A DNA stretch of 64,000 bases, taken from CAIZGX01 sp044239865. GTDB lineage: Bacteria; Bacteroidota; Bacteroidia; Flavobacteriales_D; Sanyastnellaceae. The position numbers and the translations under genes are program-made. The notes beneath the pieces are model-generated. The model was not told the DNA's origin, did no database searches, and saw nothing but the letters and a program-made list of their open reading frames with translations. Position 1 is the stretch's first letter, and each line of letters starts with the position of its first letter. The stretch spans positions 757,281-821,280 of the forward strand of contig JBIIAO010000002.1 in the NCBI GenBank assembly GCA_044239865.1, given 5' to 3'. Below, piece by piece: positions 52,661 to 60,721 of the stretch.

Positions 52661-53242
52661 GTGGAACACACAAATAAGAACATATTATTCATAGATAACT
52701 TCGATTCATTCACATACAATCTGGTGCACTATTGCGAAGCATTGAATGCAACGGTTTGTGTGGTTAGAAACAATGAGATACCATGGCATGAGGTGTTGAA
52801 TTACGATGCTGTGGTTCTTTCTCCAGGCCCCGGATTGCCTGAAGAATCAGGAGATCTAATGAAGTTCATAGCAACATTTTGGGAACAAATTCCCATCTTA
52901 GGAATTTGTCTAGGGTGTCAGGCTATGGCACTTCACGAAGGTGGGAAATTAAAGAATCTTGATCAGGTTCTTCACGGTGTTTCTTCAGAGGTTCAAAAAG
53001 TAGGTGTGTCTGTTTTGTTTGCTGGATTACCCAATCAATTTGAAGTGGGACATTACCACAGTTGGGTCATAGACAATGATTTGCTTCCAACCTCGTTCGA
53101 AGTAACTGCGAGGAATACGAGTGGTTTGGTGATGGCAATTCAACACAAAGTATTACCTTTAATGGCTGTTCAATTTCATCCGGAATCGGTTTTGACGAAA
53201 GATGGAATGCACATGATGAGAAACTGGATTCATTCAATTTAG
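52661..53242 (+). CDS. Class I glutamine amidotransferase, anthranilate/aminodeoxychorismate synthase component II
   Basis: The protein has 193 residues, start GTG 52661. It resembles TrpG/PabA: ILFIDNFDSFTYNLVHY near the N-terminus, VVLSPGPGLPEESG near 50-63, the nucleophile elbow GICLGCQAMAL near 86-96, and VQFHPESVLT near 170-180 for the His-Glu pair. It supplies ammonia from glutamine for anthranilate or 4-aminobenzoate synthesis. No trpE or pabB gene is adjacent, so which pathway cannot be settled. The usual His after CLG is Cys here. Confidence 0.9.
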   Translation: MEHTNKNILFIDNFDSFTYNLVHYCEALNATVCVVRNNEIPWHEVLNYDAVVLSPGPGLPEESGDLMKFIATFWEQIPILGICLGCQAMALHEGGKLKNLDQVLHGVSSEVQKVGVSVLFAGLPNQFEVGHYHSWVIDNDLLPTSFEVTARNTSGLVMAIQHKVLPLMAVQFHPESVLTKDGMHMMRNWIHSI

Positions 53243-53245
53243 ATT

Positions 53246-53911
53246 ATGGAAATTTTGAAAAAATGTATTTTGATTTTCTGTTTGAATGTCATTGCCAATG
53301 CGGCTTTCGGACAATCGTATCAAATAGCTGTTTTGAAGTACAAGGGCGGCGGAGACTATTACGCGAATCCCACGAGTTTGCCCAATTTGGTATCGTATGC
53401 AAATGCGGAATTGAAGATGAACATTGCTAAGGAAACACCATACGTTGAAGTAGGAAGCACAGAGTTATTCAACTATCCGTTCGTGCACATGACAGGGCAT
53501 GGCAATGTGGTTTTTTCAGCAGCTGATGCGGAGAACTTGAGGCTTTACTTGTCGAGCGGTGGATTCTTACATATTTCAGACAACTACGGATTGGATAAAT
53601 TCATTCGCAAGGAAATGAAGAAAGTTTTTCCAGACGCCGATTTTGTTGAGATTCCTTTTGGGCATCCCATTTATCATCAGAAATATGAATTAAATTCAGG
53701 TCTTCCGAAAATACACGAGCACGACAATAAGGCTCCGCAAGGATTGGGAATTTTCGTAGAGAATCGATTGGTTGTGTTCTATGATTTCGAATGCGATTTA
53801 GGCGACGGATGGGAAGATTCGAATGTACATAAAGACTCGGAAGCTGCACGCACCAAGGCGTTTCAAATGGGAGCGAATCTCTTGCAATATGCATTTACCG
53901 GAGGCAAGTGA
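53246..53911 (+). CDS. Exported DUF4159 domain protein
   Basis: The protein has 221 residues. A signal peptide (CILIFCLNVIANAAFGQ) precedes a DUF4159 domain: IAVLKYKGGGDYYANPTSLPNL, FPFVHMTGHGNV-like segment (YPFVHMTGHGNVVFSA), LRLYLSSGGFLHISDNYGLDKFIRKEM, FVEIPFGHPIYH. The fold resembles ThuA/GATase-like domains. The function is not known. Its last 23 bp overlap the following TIGR02757 gene. Confidence 0.88.
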   Translation: MEILKKCILIFCLNVIANAAFGQSYQIAVLKYKGGGDYYANPTSLPNLVSYANAELKMNIAKETPYVEVGSTELFNYPFVHMTGHGNVVFSAADAENLRLYLSSGGFLHISDNYGLDKFIRKEMKKVFPDADFVEIPFGHPIYHQKYELNSGLPKIHEHDNKAPQGLGIFVENRLVVFYDFECDLGDGWEDSNVHKDSEAARTKAFQMGANLLQYAFTGGK

Positions 53912-54665
53912 GGAGTTGCGCGAGGCGCTAGAGCGTTCGGTAGACAAGTACAATCGCCAATCTTTTATAGCGGAAGATCCAATTAGCATTCCGCATTCCT
54001 TCAGCAAAAAAGAGGACATCGAGATTTCGGCATTCTTAACCGCCACAATCAGTTGGGGCAATCGAAAATCTATTCTAGTCAGCGCGAATCGGCTCATGGA
54101 ATACATGGATCAGACGCCGTTTGATTTTGTATTGAATGCACAACCGAAAGACTTTAAAAATTGGAAACCCTCTATACACCGGACTTTCATGAAGGAAGAT
54201 GTTGAATTTTTCTTAAGGTCGTTACGAAGAATGTATGTTGAAGAAGGTGGAATGGAAATGCTTTTCACGAAAGGATTTTCTCTCGGTGGGTCGAAGGAAG
54301 CCATTGAGTATTTCAGAAACATTTTTGTTGGAAATGAATTGCACCGTGCCTTGAAGCACGTTGCTAGTCCGGAAAGGAACAGCACCGCAAAGCGAATAAA
54401 CATGTTCTTGCGTTGGATGGTTCGTAATGACAATAGAGGTGTTGATTTCGGATTGTGGAAGGGAATTAGTCCTTCGCAATTGTCGATTCCATTGGACGTC
54501 CATTCGGGAAGAACTGCGAGAATGTTTGGATTATTGAATCGCACCCAGTCCGATTGGAAGGCGGTAGAAGAATTGGATCGAAGTCTTCGTTTGTATGATG
54601 CGAATGATCCGGTGAAGTATGACTTTGCCTTATTCGGATTGTCGGAAGCGGGATTTGAAAAATGA
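53889..54665 (+). CDS. TIGR02757 family protein
   Basis: The start is ATG 53889 (MHLPEASEELREALERSVDKYN), 258 residues, overlapping the DUF4159 gene. The family signatures are DPISIPHSFSKKEDIEISAFLTATISWGNRKSI near residues 30-60, AKRINMFLRWMVRNDNRGVDFGLWKGI near 160-186, LSIPLDVHSGRTARMFGLLNR near 190-210, and DPVKYDFALFGLSE near the C-terminus. The fold is reminiscent of helix-hairpin-helix glycosylases. No function is established. Confidence 0.9.
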   Translation: MHLPEASEELREALERSVDKYNRQSFIAEDPISIPHSFSKKEDIEISAFLTATISWGNRKSILVSANRLMEYMDQTPFDFVLNAQPKDFKNWKPSIHRTFMKEDVEFFLRSLRRMYVEEGGMEMLFTKGFSLGGSKEAIEYFRNIFVGNELHRALKHVASPERNSTAKRINMFLRWMVRNDNRGVDFGLWKGISPSQLSIPLDVHSGRTARMFGLLNRTQSDWKAVEELDRSLRLYDANDPVKYDFALFGLSEAGFEK

Positions 54666-54666
54666 A

Positions 54667-54686
54667 GAAGGGCCATTTGGCCCTTC
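54667..54686. terminator. Hairpin between convergent genes
   Basis: GAAGGGCC/GGCCCTTC with loop ATTT is a perfect 8-bp stem that begins directly after the TIGR02757 stop. The T-tract is weak on both strands, so the terminator call is tentative; it lies between convergent genes. Confidence 0.55.
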
Positions 54687-54710
54687 CTCTTATGATGAAA
54701 ACTGCAGAGA

Positions 54711-55202
54711 TTACGAGAGCATTTGTTGACGTAGCAAAAATTCGAATTGCGCGTTTTGTTTTTCAAGTCGCTTGATTGAATTTTCTTTTTCTGCCATTTC
54801 CTGATAATTTTTGAAAGCTGCTTCCAGCGTGTCGTTCATCTCTTCTTTTTTGAAAGGTTTCGTGCATACACGAAATACGCGGGCTTGGTTAATTGCGCTT
54901 AGCATGGCTTCAGCGGTTATGTTACCTGAAAGCAGAATACGTTGTGCTTTCGGAAATTCTTGAGCCATGCGTTGTAGGAAGTGTGTTCCGGACATGCTTG
55001 GCATTTCCAAATCGGATATGACTACTTGAATGTTTTCGGACTTCATAATGTTATAGGCATCGAACGGATCGGTTGCGGTGAAAACATTGTAATCGTTTCC
55101 GAAAAGTGATTTGAAGGTATGAAGCACCATCGCGTCGTCGTCTAAGCAAAGAACATTTACCATTGTATCGGTTGTATTGGTGGGAGAGTTTGAATTGTTC
55201 AT
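54711..55202 (-). CDS. Single-receiver response regulator
   Basis: The start is ATG 55202 (163 residues); the longer frame would begin inside the upstream XRE gene. A CheY-like receiver (VNVLCLDDDAMVLHTF, phospho-acceptor D64 in VISDLEMPSMSG, ILLSGNI, CTKPF) is followed by a short C-terminal coiled coil (EKENSIKRLEKQNAQFEFLLRQQ). No DNA-binding output domain is present. The receiver's SAINQARVFRVCTKPF block is of RpfG type and is closely similar to that of the receiver protein at 60722-61297. Confidence 0.88.
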   Translation of the reverse strand: MNNSNSPTNTTDTMVNVLCLDDDAMVLHTFKSLFGNDYNVFTATDPFDAYNIMKSENIQVVISDLEMPSMSGTHFLQRMAQEFPKAQRILLSGNITAEAMLSAINQARVFRVCTKPFKKEEMNDTLEAAFKNYQEMAEKENSIKRLEKQNAQFEFLLRQQMLS

Positions 55203-55224
55203 AGTTGAATTGTTTCGTCTCTGT

Positions 55225-55719
55225 TTAACGCGCGTTACTTTTTTTAGGTTTCGTTTTTCGTGAAGTATTTTCAGAATTATAGGAATCATGGGTGATTCGG
55301 GGCTTTTTATTTTGCAGTTCCGCTATGGCCGAGAGTAGTCTTTGGGTGGTTTGAATGGACTCGTCGAGTCGAGATTGCAGAATAGCGTTCTCTTCCATCA
55401 TGCGTTTGGTAATGGCGTTTGTTTCTTCAATGACTTCTGCTTTAATTTTTTCAACGTCGATATGGGCGTATGCCTCAGACACCATTAGGAGTGAAGGGGT
55501 AACGCGATAGAGTGACGCGAGTTTTTTGAAATCTTCTATTTTAACGTGTCGTTGTCCGTTTTCGAGTCGGCTGTATTCAGACTGTGATATTCCGAGTTGA
55601 TCTGCGATGTACTCTTGTTTGAAAGAGTAGAGCATTCTAAGTTGTTTAAGCTTAGGGTAGTTTGTGTTTTTGAAAACAGTTTTCATAGGAGAATTGGTTT
55701 TAGTTTTCCCAAAACTCAT
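55225..55719 (-). CDS. XRE-family transcriptional regulator with coiled-coil tail
   Basis: The protein has 164 residues from ATG 55719, which has an AAGGAGG sequence 9 nt upstream. An inner ATG at 55686 gives 153 residues. The HTH spans about residues 25-80 (LKQLRMLYSFKQEYIADQLGISQSEYSRLENGQRHVKIEDFKKLASLYRV). A helical, coiled-coil region follows (IKAEVIEETNAITKRMMEENAILQSRLDESIQT) and then a basic tail (SRKTKPKKSNAR). It probably regulates the neighbouring signalling genes. The response-regulator gene follows 22 bp downstream. Confidence 0.88.
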   Translation of the reverse strand: MSFGKTKTNSPMKTVFKNTNYPKLKQLRMLYSFKQEYIADQLGISQSEYSRLENGQRHVKIEDFKKLASLYRVTPSLLMVSEAYAHIDVEKIKAEVIEETNAITKRMMEENAILQSRLDESIQTTQRLLSAIAELQNKKPRITHDSYNSENTSRKTKPKKSNAR

Positions 55720-55728
55720 ATTTCAAAA

Positions 55729-55735
55729 CCTCCTT
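55729..55735 (-). promoter_or_regulatory. Strong Shine-Dalgarno sequence before the XRE gene
   Basis: On the minus strand AAGGAGG stands 9 nt before ATG 55719, a textbook placement. Most genes in this window lack such a site, as expected for Bacteroidota, whose ribosomes hide the anti-SD sequence. Confidence 0.65.
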
Positions 55736-55764
55736 GAAATTGTTTTTCGAAATTTTCGAAAAGA

Positions 55765-56847
55765 TTATTCCCCCACCCTTGAGTAGATCAATTTCTTAAT
55801 TTTCTCTGGAATTGGCAAAAGACCTAGCTTTTGTGCTTGGTGGATGGCTTGCGTTTCTGAAAATGGAATTTCTGTTACTTTGGCTTGACTCCATTTATTG
55901 TAGGCTTCGCCAATTTTTTTTCTCACAGTTTTTGAAAAATAATCCCCAATTTGTTGTTCTGTGATATTTGAGTCTAAACCTGAAATTTCCCGAATTTGAC
56001 TGTTTACCATCACAGAAACATCCTTATTCCTATCTGTGTATTGTCGCTCATGTAGGAGAATTAGGTATTTAATTGGAAAGTTGAGAAGCGCTGCGTTCAG
56101 GATAAAAGCGACACTATTCATTTGTTCGGTTTGTGTGAAATCAGAAACAAATTTAGTATTAACAACATCTGAAATTTCATCAGTGGAAACGGTCCAAAAA
56201 TCAAAGTGTAGATTTGGAAATGATAAATCGATTTGGGCTTCATCAATTGTCAAGAAGGATTTTTTTTCAAGGCTTAACAATTGTTTTTGTACAGAGTCTT
56301 TTTCACTTTTTGGAAATGCAGCGCGAAATTTCACTTTGTAATGATCTTGGTTAACCTTAAAAGTGAAACACGGTAAGCAAAGCACGGAGTATGCAACTCC
56401 AGCATATCTAATTACGTGGGGTAAATCTTCGGGATGAATGAAATTTTCTTCAGCGAAACCAAGAAATGCCTCAATTGTAAAATCTTTAGGTTCTATTCCC
56501 AAGACTGATGAAATAGTGCTTCCAACATGAATATATTTTTGCTCTTTAGTGCTATATATTGTTTGAAATTCATTTACACCGAGCTGAGTACTGCTGAGAT
56601 ATTCAAGAATTGACTCGTAGGATTTTCCCTTGACATAGTTTCCTTCGGCATCTGCTAAAATCTTAAGAGCAACTGCCGGATGGTTTGTTTCTATAAGATT
56701 TTGAATTAGTTCAAATTTTGAATTAATGATTGAAATGATATTCTCTGAAGTTTCAGAGCCAAGTTCGTTTTTCGAGTATTCGATAGCAATTTCTTTCCAC
56801 GTTGGAAATTTGAGCGAAATTTCTTTTTGATCTTTATCAGAGCTCAT
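55765..56847 (-). CDS. PAS-like domain protein, unknown output
   Basis: This protein of 360 residues has no membrane segment. About residues 90-160 look like a PAS-fold domain: FQTIYSTKEQKYIHVGSTISSVLGIEPKDFT, then FAEENFIHPEDLPHVIRYAG, the 'HPDD' type turn of PAS_3 domains. The C-terminal third is helical (QQIGDYFSKTVRKKIGEAYNKWSQAKV) and ends KLIYSRVGE. I do not recognise the output. Base composition is clearly AT-rich. It is divergent from the E1-like gene across about 100 bp. Confidence 0.65.
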   Translation of the reverse strand: MSSDKDQKEISLKFPTWKEIAIEYSKNELGSETSENIISIINSKFELIQNLIETNHPAVALKILADAEGNYVKGKSYESILEYLSSTQLGVNEFQTIYSTKEQKYIHVGSTISSVLGIEPKDFTIEAFLGFAEENFIHPEDLPHVIRYAGVAYSVLCLPCFTFKVNQDHYKVKFRAAFPKSEKDSVQKQLLSLEKKSFLTIDEAQIDLSFPNLHFDFWTVSTDEISDVVNTKFVSDFTQTEQMNSVAFILNAALLNFPIKYLILLHERQYTDRNKDVSVMVNSQIREISGLDSNITEQQIGDYFSKTVRKKIGEAYNKWSQAKVTEIPFSETQAIHQAQKLGLLPIPEKIKKLIYSRVGE

Positions 56848-56950
56848 ATAAGACAGTAATATTTTTAATAGTTTTTTTCGTTCACTTGATGCTGTTGAAA
56901 AGCTAAGATATTAGGAATCAATTGAAATTACTAATACTCTATTTTGCATT

Positions 56951-57988
56951 ATGGATAAATATGAACAACAGTCTAAGGAGGCCGAAGACTTATTGCCAAG
57001 ATTTGTGAGTGCTGAATCTGTAGCTCGAAATATCGGAAATTCAAATTTAGAGTTTTCCTACTTGCCCTTACGTATTGAACAGATTGAAGAACTTAAGGCT
57101 AATGTTGCCACAGAGTTGTTAACTAGTGAATCTAAGAAGTTATTGGCAGATGGTCTCATTGATGTTCCAATAGAATATGGAACCTGGATGTTTTTTCCAT
57201 TTAGAAAAAAGTGTATTCAAATTTTACCTAAGTCGGATTTTATCGAGTTAAGGACGTGTAGAAATCGTCTTAAGATTACTCGTGATGAGCAATTAGAATT
57301 GTCAAGAAAAATAATAGCGGTAGTAGGACTTTCTGCTGGTAACGCGGTGGCCAATTCTCTGGTAACAGAGAGAATTTGTGGTAAAATAATATTATTCGAT
57401 TTCGATAAATGTGAACTTAGTAATTTGAACAGGCTGAATGCAGGCTTATTCGACCTGGGATTAAATAAATGCCTAATAACAGCGAACAGTATCTTGGAAA
57501 AAGATCCATACATGGAAGTTGAGATTCATGAGAGGGGATTTGTTAATTCAGATAATGATGCTGCAATAATTCAGTCTGTAGACTTAGTTGTAGATGAGTG
57601 TGATTCATTCGAAGTGAAAATAGTATTGCGAGAATTAGCAAGAGAATTTCGTAAGCCTTTGTTAATGCATACAAGTGAAAGAGGGATAACAGATATTGAG
57701 CGATATGATACCACGGATAACTTGCCGATTTTTCATGGATTATTGGATGGAGTAGATCTTGGGGATAAGCGCAAAGTTCTTCTTTCCATAATCAATCCCC
57801 AAATCGTCTCGGAACGAATGTTACTATCATTCTCTGAATTGGGGAAATCCCTAAAGTCTTGGCCCCAGTTAGCAACTGAGGTTTTCGCGGGCGGTGCAAA
57901 TTTGGCGGGTATAGCAAGAATGATACTTTTGAGGCAGCAAGTGAAAGGCGGAAGATATTTTTTTAATATCGAGGAAGTTGGGAAATAA
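56951..57988 (+). CDS. ThiF/E1-like adenylyltransferase, Rv1355c-like
   Basis: The protein has 345 residues. A Rossmann nucleotide site GLSAGN is at residues 126-131, and the E1-family segment FDFDKCELSNLNR is at 149-161. LVVDECDSFEVKIVLRELARE and PLLMHTSERG follow near 210-240. The stretch before the motif (RNRLKITRDEQ) and the motif itself resemble the ThiF part of the Rv1355c family. The CxxC zinc sites and catalytic cysteine of true ubiquitin-type E1s are not visible. Such enzymes activate a carboxylate as an acyl-adenylate. The gene is AT-rich and overlaps the acyltransferase gene by 11 bp. Confidence 0.82.
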   Translation: MDKYEQQSKEAEDLLPRFVSAESVARNIGNSNLEFSYLPLRIEQIEELKANVATELLTSESKKLLADGLIDVPIEYGTWMFFPFRKKCIQILPKSDFIELRTCRNRLKITRDEQLELSRKIIAVVGLSAGNAVANSLVTERICGKIILFDFDKCELSNLNRLNAGLFDLGLNKCLITANSILEKDPYMEVEIHERGFVNSDNDAAIIQSVDLVVDECDSFEVKIVLRELAREFRKPLLMHTSERGITDIERYDTTDNLPIFHGLLDGVDLGDKRKVLLSIINPQIVSERMLLSFSELGKSLKSWPQLATEVFAGGANLAGIARMILLRQQVKGGRYFFNIEEVGK

Positions 57989-58703
57989 CCGAATAAAATA
58001 TCAGGAGGATTATGGCGAATTGGATTTTATTCTTTCGCTTCATCGGGCTTCCGAAAGTTATTCATTGTGTGAGAATTTTGTAAAGGGTCATAGATTGTTA
58101 CTAGCGGTGAATGATGTTGACTTAGGGCCAATCGATAACTCTTGGTTTGATTCATCCGATGTATATTTATTAGTAGTTAGGCGGGCAGGAGAAGATGAGA
58201 TTTTGGGAGGAGCGAAATTAGTTGTTTTTGACAACGTGGGAAATCTTCCTCTTTTAAAATTGTTGAGTGAAGATTACCCCGAATTAATTGATTTTTTGAA
58301 GGATTATAGTGAAAATGGGTTGATAGAAATATCAGGGCTTTGGAACTCCAGAAGTGTTGCCGGTTTAGGATTAGGAAGTGAGCAATTAATAAGAACGAGC
58401 ATAGCCACTTGCGGATTGCTCAACGTTGCAAATGTTGTTACTTTTTGTAGTCCTTTTGTAACAAGATTTGCGGAACTTTATGGATTCACACCTCTTTCAA
58501 AATTTGGTCAAAATGGTTCAATACCTTTTCCTGATGATAGATGGATGAGCACAATTAATATTTTATCCGATCCACATGTAATGTCTAAAGCAAATGAAAA
58601 TGAAAGGCACTTAATTTTCGAATTAAGAGAACGACCTAATCAAACCAGGAATTTCAATAATAGAGGTAAGGAGCTTACAATAAAATTTGAATTAGAATTA
58701 TGA
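57978..58703 (+). CDS. GNAT-fold N-acyltransferase (FeeM/LuxI-like)
   Basis: The protein has 241 residues, start TTG 57978 inside the end of the E1-like gene. No ATG suits the frame. A LuxI/FeeM-like pattern is seen: VYLLVVRRAGEDEILGGAKLV (beta strands 2-3) near residues 60-85, then ENGLIEISGLWNSRSVAGLGLGSEQLIRTSIATCG near 110-145 (the acyl-CoA pocket region), then VVTFCSPFVTRFAELYGFTPL near 155-175. It might acylate an amino acid or similar amine. Whether the donor is acyl-CoA or acyl-ACP is not seen. It is the second gene of the likely operon, and its stop overlaps the kinase start by 4 bp. Confidence 0.65.
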   Translation: MGNNRIKYQEDYGELDFILSLHRASESYSLCENFVKGHRLLLAVNDVDLGPIDNSWFDSSDVYLLVVRRAGEDEILGGAKLVVFDNVGNLPLLKLLSEDYPELIDFLKDYSENGLIEISGLWNSRSVAGLGLGSEQLIRTSIATCGLLNVANVVTFCSPFVTRFAELYGFTPLSKFGQNGSIPFPDDRWMSTINILSDPHVMSKANENERHLIFELRERPNQTRNFNNRGKELTIKFELEL

Positions 58704-60706
58704 AGAAATTTCCATTCAGCTCATTGCTTTTATTTATATTTATTTTATTATCTGTGTCGGTGTTTTCGCAAAATGAAGTGCGGTTTGACTTGAGTTCTTC
58801 AACCTCAATTTCTCCAAATCTAGGACTGAGTGAGGACACGATAAAATTTGAGTTATCAGTTGAGAATCCGGATAATCACATTCTATTTTTCAGGTCACAT
58901 TCTTATGACTATTTTTCAGTAGCTAATAGTGCCGGAATAGTATTGTTATCAAATGAAAATTATCAAAAAGGAGTTCAACAATTGAAAATATCAGATTCTT
59001 TAGAAGTTCAAAAATTGCAAGTGAAAATATTATCGGGGGAGCAAGTTTTGGTTCCAATGGTTGTTTCTGATGAAGAGGCAATATTGAATGAGAATAAGAT
59101 TAAAGATGCATTCTATTTGTTTTTTGCAGGAATCTTTGTTTCAATTATTCTTTATAATTTATTTCTGTTTGTTTCTTTAGGTGATGCTTTGTATTTGCTT
59201 TATGTTATTGCGACAGTTTTCATTGGACTGGTGCAGCTTCATTTTGGCGGCAAACTTACTGAGTGGTTTTATAGTAGGCAATCGATTTTAGCTGTTTATG
59301 ACACGCAGATTTTAGGAGCATTAAGTGGAGTTTCTACCATTCTATTTGCAAACTCTTTCCTACGTACAAAACGCTATTGTAATTGGGTTTATAAGATCTC
59401 AATAGTTTCAATTTCGTTATACACGTTAAGTTTGATTTTATTATGTTTTGCGCTACCCACTGTGAGCTATCAATTAATAAACTTGAACGCAAGCGTATCT
59501 CTGCTATTAGTTGTAGCATCAATTTACGCTATTAAGAGGGGCAATAGGCAAGCAAAATTTTTCTTAATTGCATGGTCGTTTTTTTTGTTAGGTGTAACAG
59601 TTTTTGCACTCAAGGACTTCGGCATCCTACCTTTCAACGCATTCACAAACTTCGCTTTGCCAGTAGGGTCCGTGGTGGAGATTCTATTGCTTTCGTTCGC
59701 GCTGGCAGATCGAATTAATGTGCTGAAACAAGAAAAAGAACTTTCACAACAACAAGCATTCGTTGCCATGAAAGAGAATGAAAGACTCGTTACAGAACAG
59801 AACATTCAACTCGAGAAAAAAGTACACGAAAGAACCGCAGATCTCGAAAACAGAAACACCGAACTGCATACCGCCATGAACGATCTGCGCATGACGCAAC
59901 AACAACTCGTTGAGTCGGAAAAATTAGCGTCGATTGGACAAATGACTGCAGGTATCGCTCACGAAATAAACAATCCCATTAACTTCGTCCAATCGAACGT
60001 TGGACCGCTGAAGCGCGACATCGATGAAATTCTAGAACTGCTCTCACAGCTGGCGGAAATAGATGAAAATAAAGATCTTCTTGAACAGATAAATCATCTG
60101 AAAAGTCAATACGTAAAACTTGATGTAGATTACCTCAAAAAAGAAATAGAACAACTGCTTCACGGTATCGAAGACGGCTCGAAACGCACCGCTGAAATAG
60201 TAAAAGGACTCCGTGTATTCTCACGGATGGACAAAAACGAATTGGTATCTGCCGACATCAACGAATGCCTGAACTCAACACTCGTCGTGATGAAAAACAT
60301 GACCAAAGCAGAGGTAACACTCAATGTTGAATTGGGAGAAAATATTCCGAAAATAAAGTGCTATCCGGGTAAACTTTCGCAAGTGTTTATGAACCTTGTT
60401 ACAAATGCCGTTCAAGCAACGCGCCTGCCAGGAAGACAACCGATAGATCGTGTAATAAATGTTCGTTCTTACTTGAGCGATAATAAAATATATGTTGAAA
60501 TTCAAGACAACGGAACAGGCATTCCAATTGAAATTCAAAGTAAAATATTCGAGCCGTTCTTCACCACAAAAGATGTGGGAGAAGGCACCGGACTTGGCTT
60601 AGGCATTGTCGCGGGAATCGTAGGTGAACACAACGGACATCTTTCGTTCACAAGTAATGTAAACGAAGGCACTACTTTTCTTATAACTTTACCCATCGTT
60701 AACTAA
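58700..60706 (+). CDS. Membrane sensor histidine kinase with 7TMR-DISM input
   Basis: The protein has 668 residues. A signal peptide is followed by an extracytoplasmic beta domain to about residue 125. Seven membrane helices run from about 138 to 340 (DAFYLFFAGIFVSIILYNLFLF, the 7TMR-DISM pattern). A coiled coil follows (EKKVHERTADLENRNTEL), then HisKA with phospho-acceptor H421 in GIAHEINNPINF. HATPase boxes are NLVTNAVQA, DNGTGIP and GTGLGLGI. The gene starts AT-rich and becomes host-like near 59620. Context suggests it senses a product of the two upstream enzymes. Confidence 0.92.
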   Translation: MKKFPFSSLLLFIFILLSVSVFSQNEVRFDLSSSTSISPNLGLSEDTIKFELSVENPDNHILFFRSHSYDYFSVANSAGIVLLSNENYQKGVQQLKISDSLEVQKLQVKILSGEQVLVPMVVSDEEAILNENKIKDAFYLFFAGIFVSIILYNLFLFVSLGDALYLLYVIATVFIGLVQLHFGGKLTEWFYSRQSILAVYDTQILGALSGVSTILFANSFLRTKRYCNWVYKISIVSISLYTLSLILLCFALPTVSYQLINLNASVSLLLVVASIYAIKRGNRQAKFFLIAWSFFLLGVTVFALKDFGILPFNAFTNFALPVGSVVEILLLSFALADRINVLKQEKELSQQQAFVAMKENERLVTEQNIQLEKKVHERTADLENRNTELHTAMNDLRMTQQQLVESEKLASIGQMTAGIAHEINNPINFVQSNVGPLKRDIDEILELLSQLAEIDENKDLLEQINHLKSQYVKLDVDYLKKEIEQLLHGIEDGSKRTAEIVKGLRVFSRMDKNELVSADINECLNSTLVVMKNMTKAEVTLNVELGENIPKIKCYPGKLSQVFMNLVTNAVQATRLPGRQPIDRVINVRSYLSDNKIYVEIQDNGTGIPIEIQSKIFEPFFTTKDVGEGTGLGLGIVAGIVGEHNGHLSFTSNVNEGTTFLITLPIVN

Positions 60707-60721
60707 GACCCAATTAGTTTT

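Noticed and set aside
58002..58081. AGGAGG followed by ATG inside the acyltransferase gene
   Set aside because: The ATG is out of frame and opens only a 23-codon frame; the main frame runs through without it.
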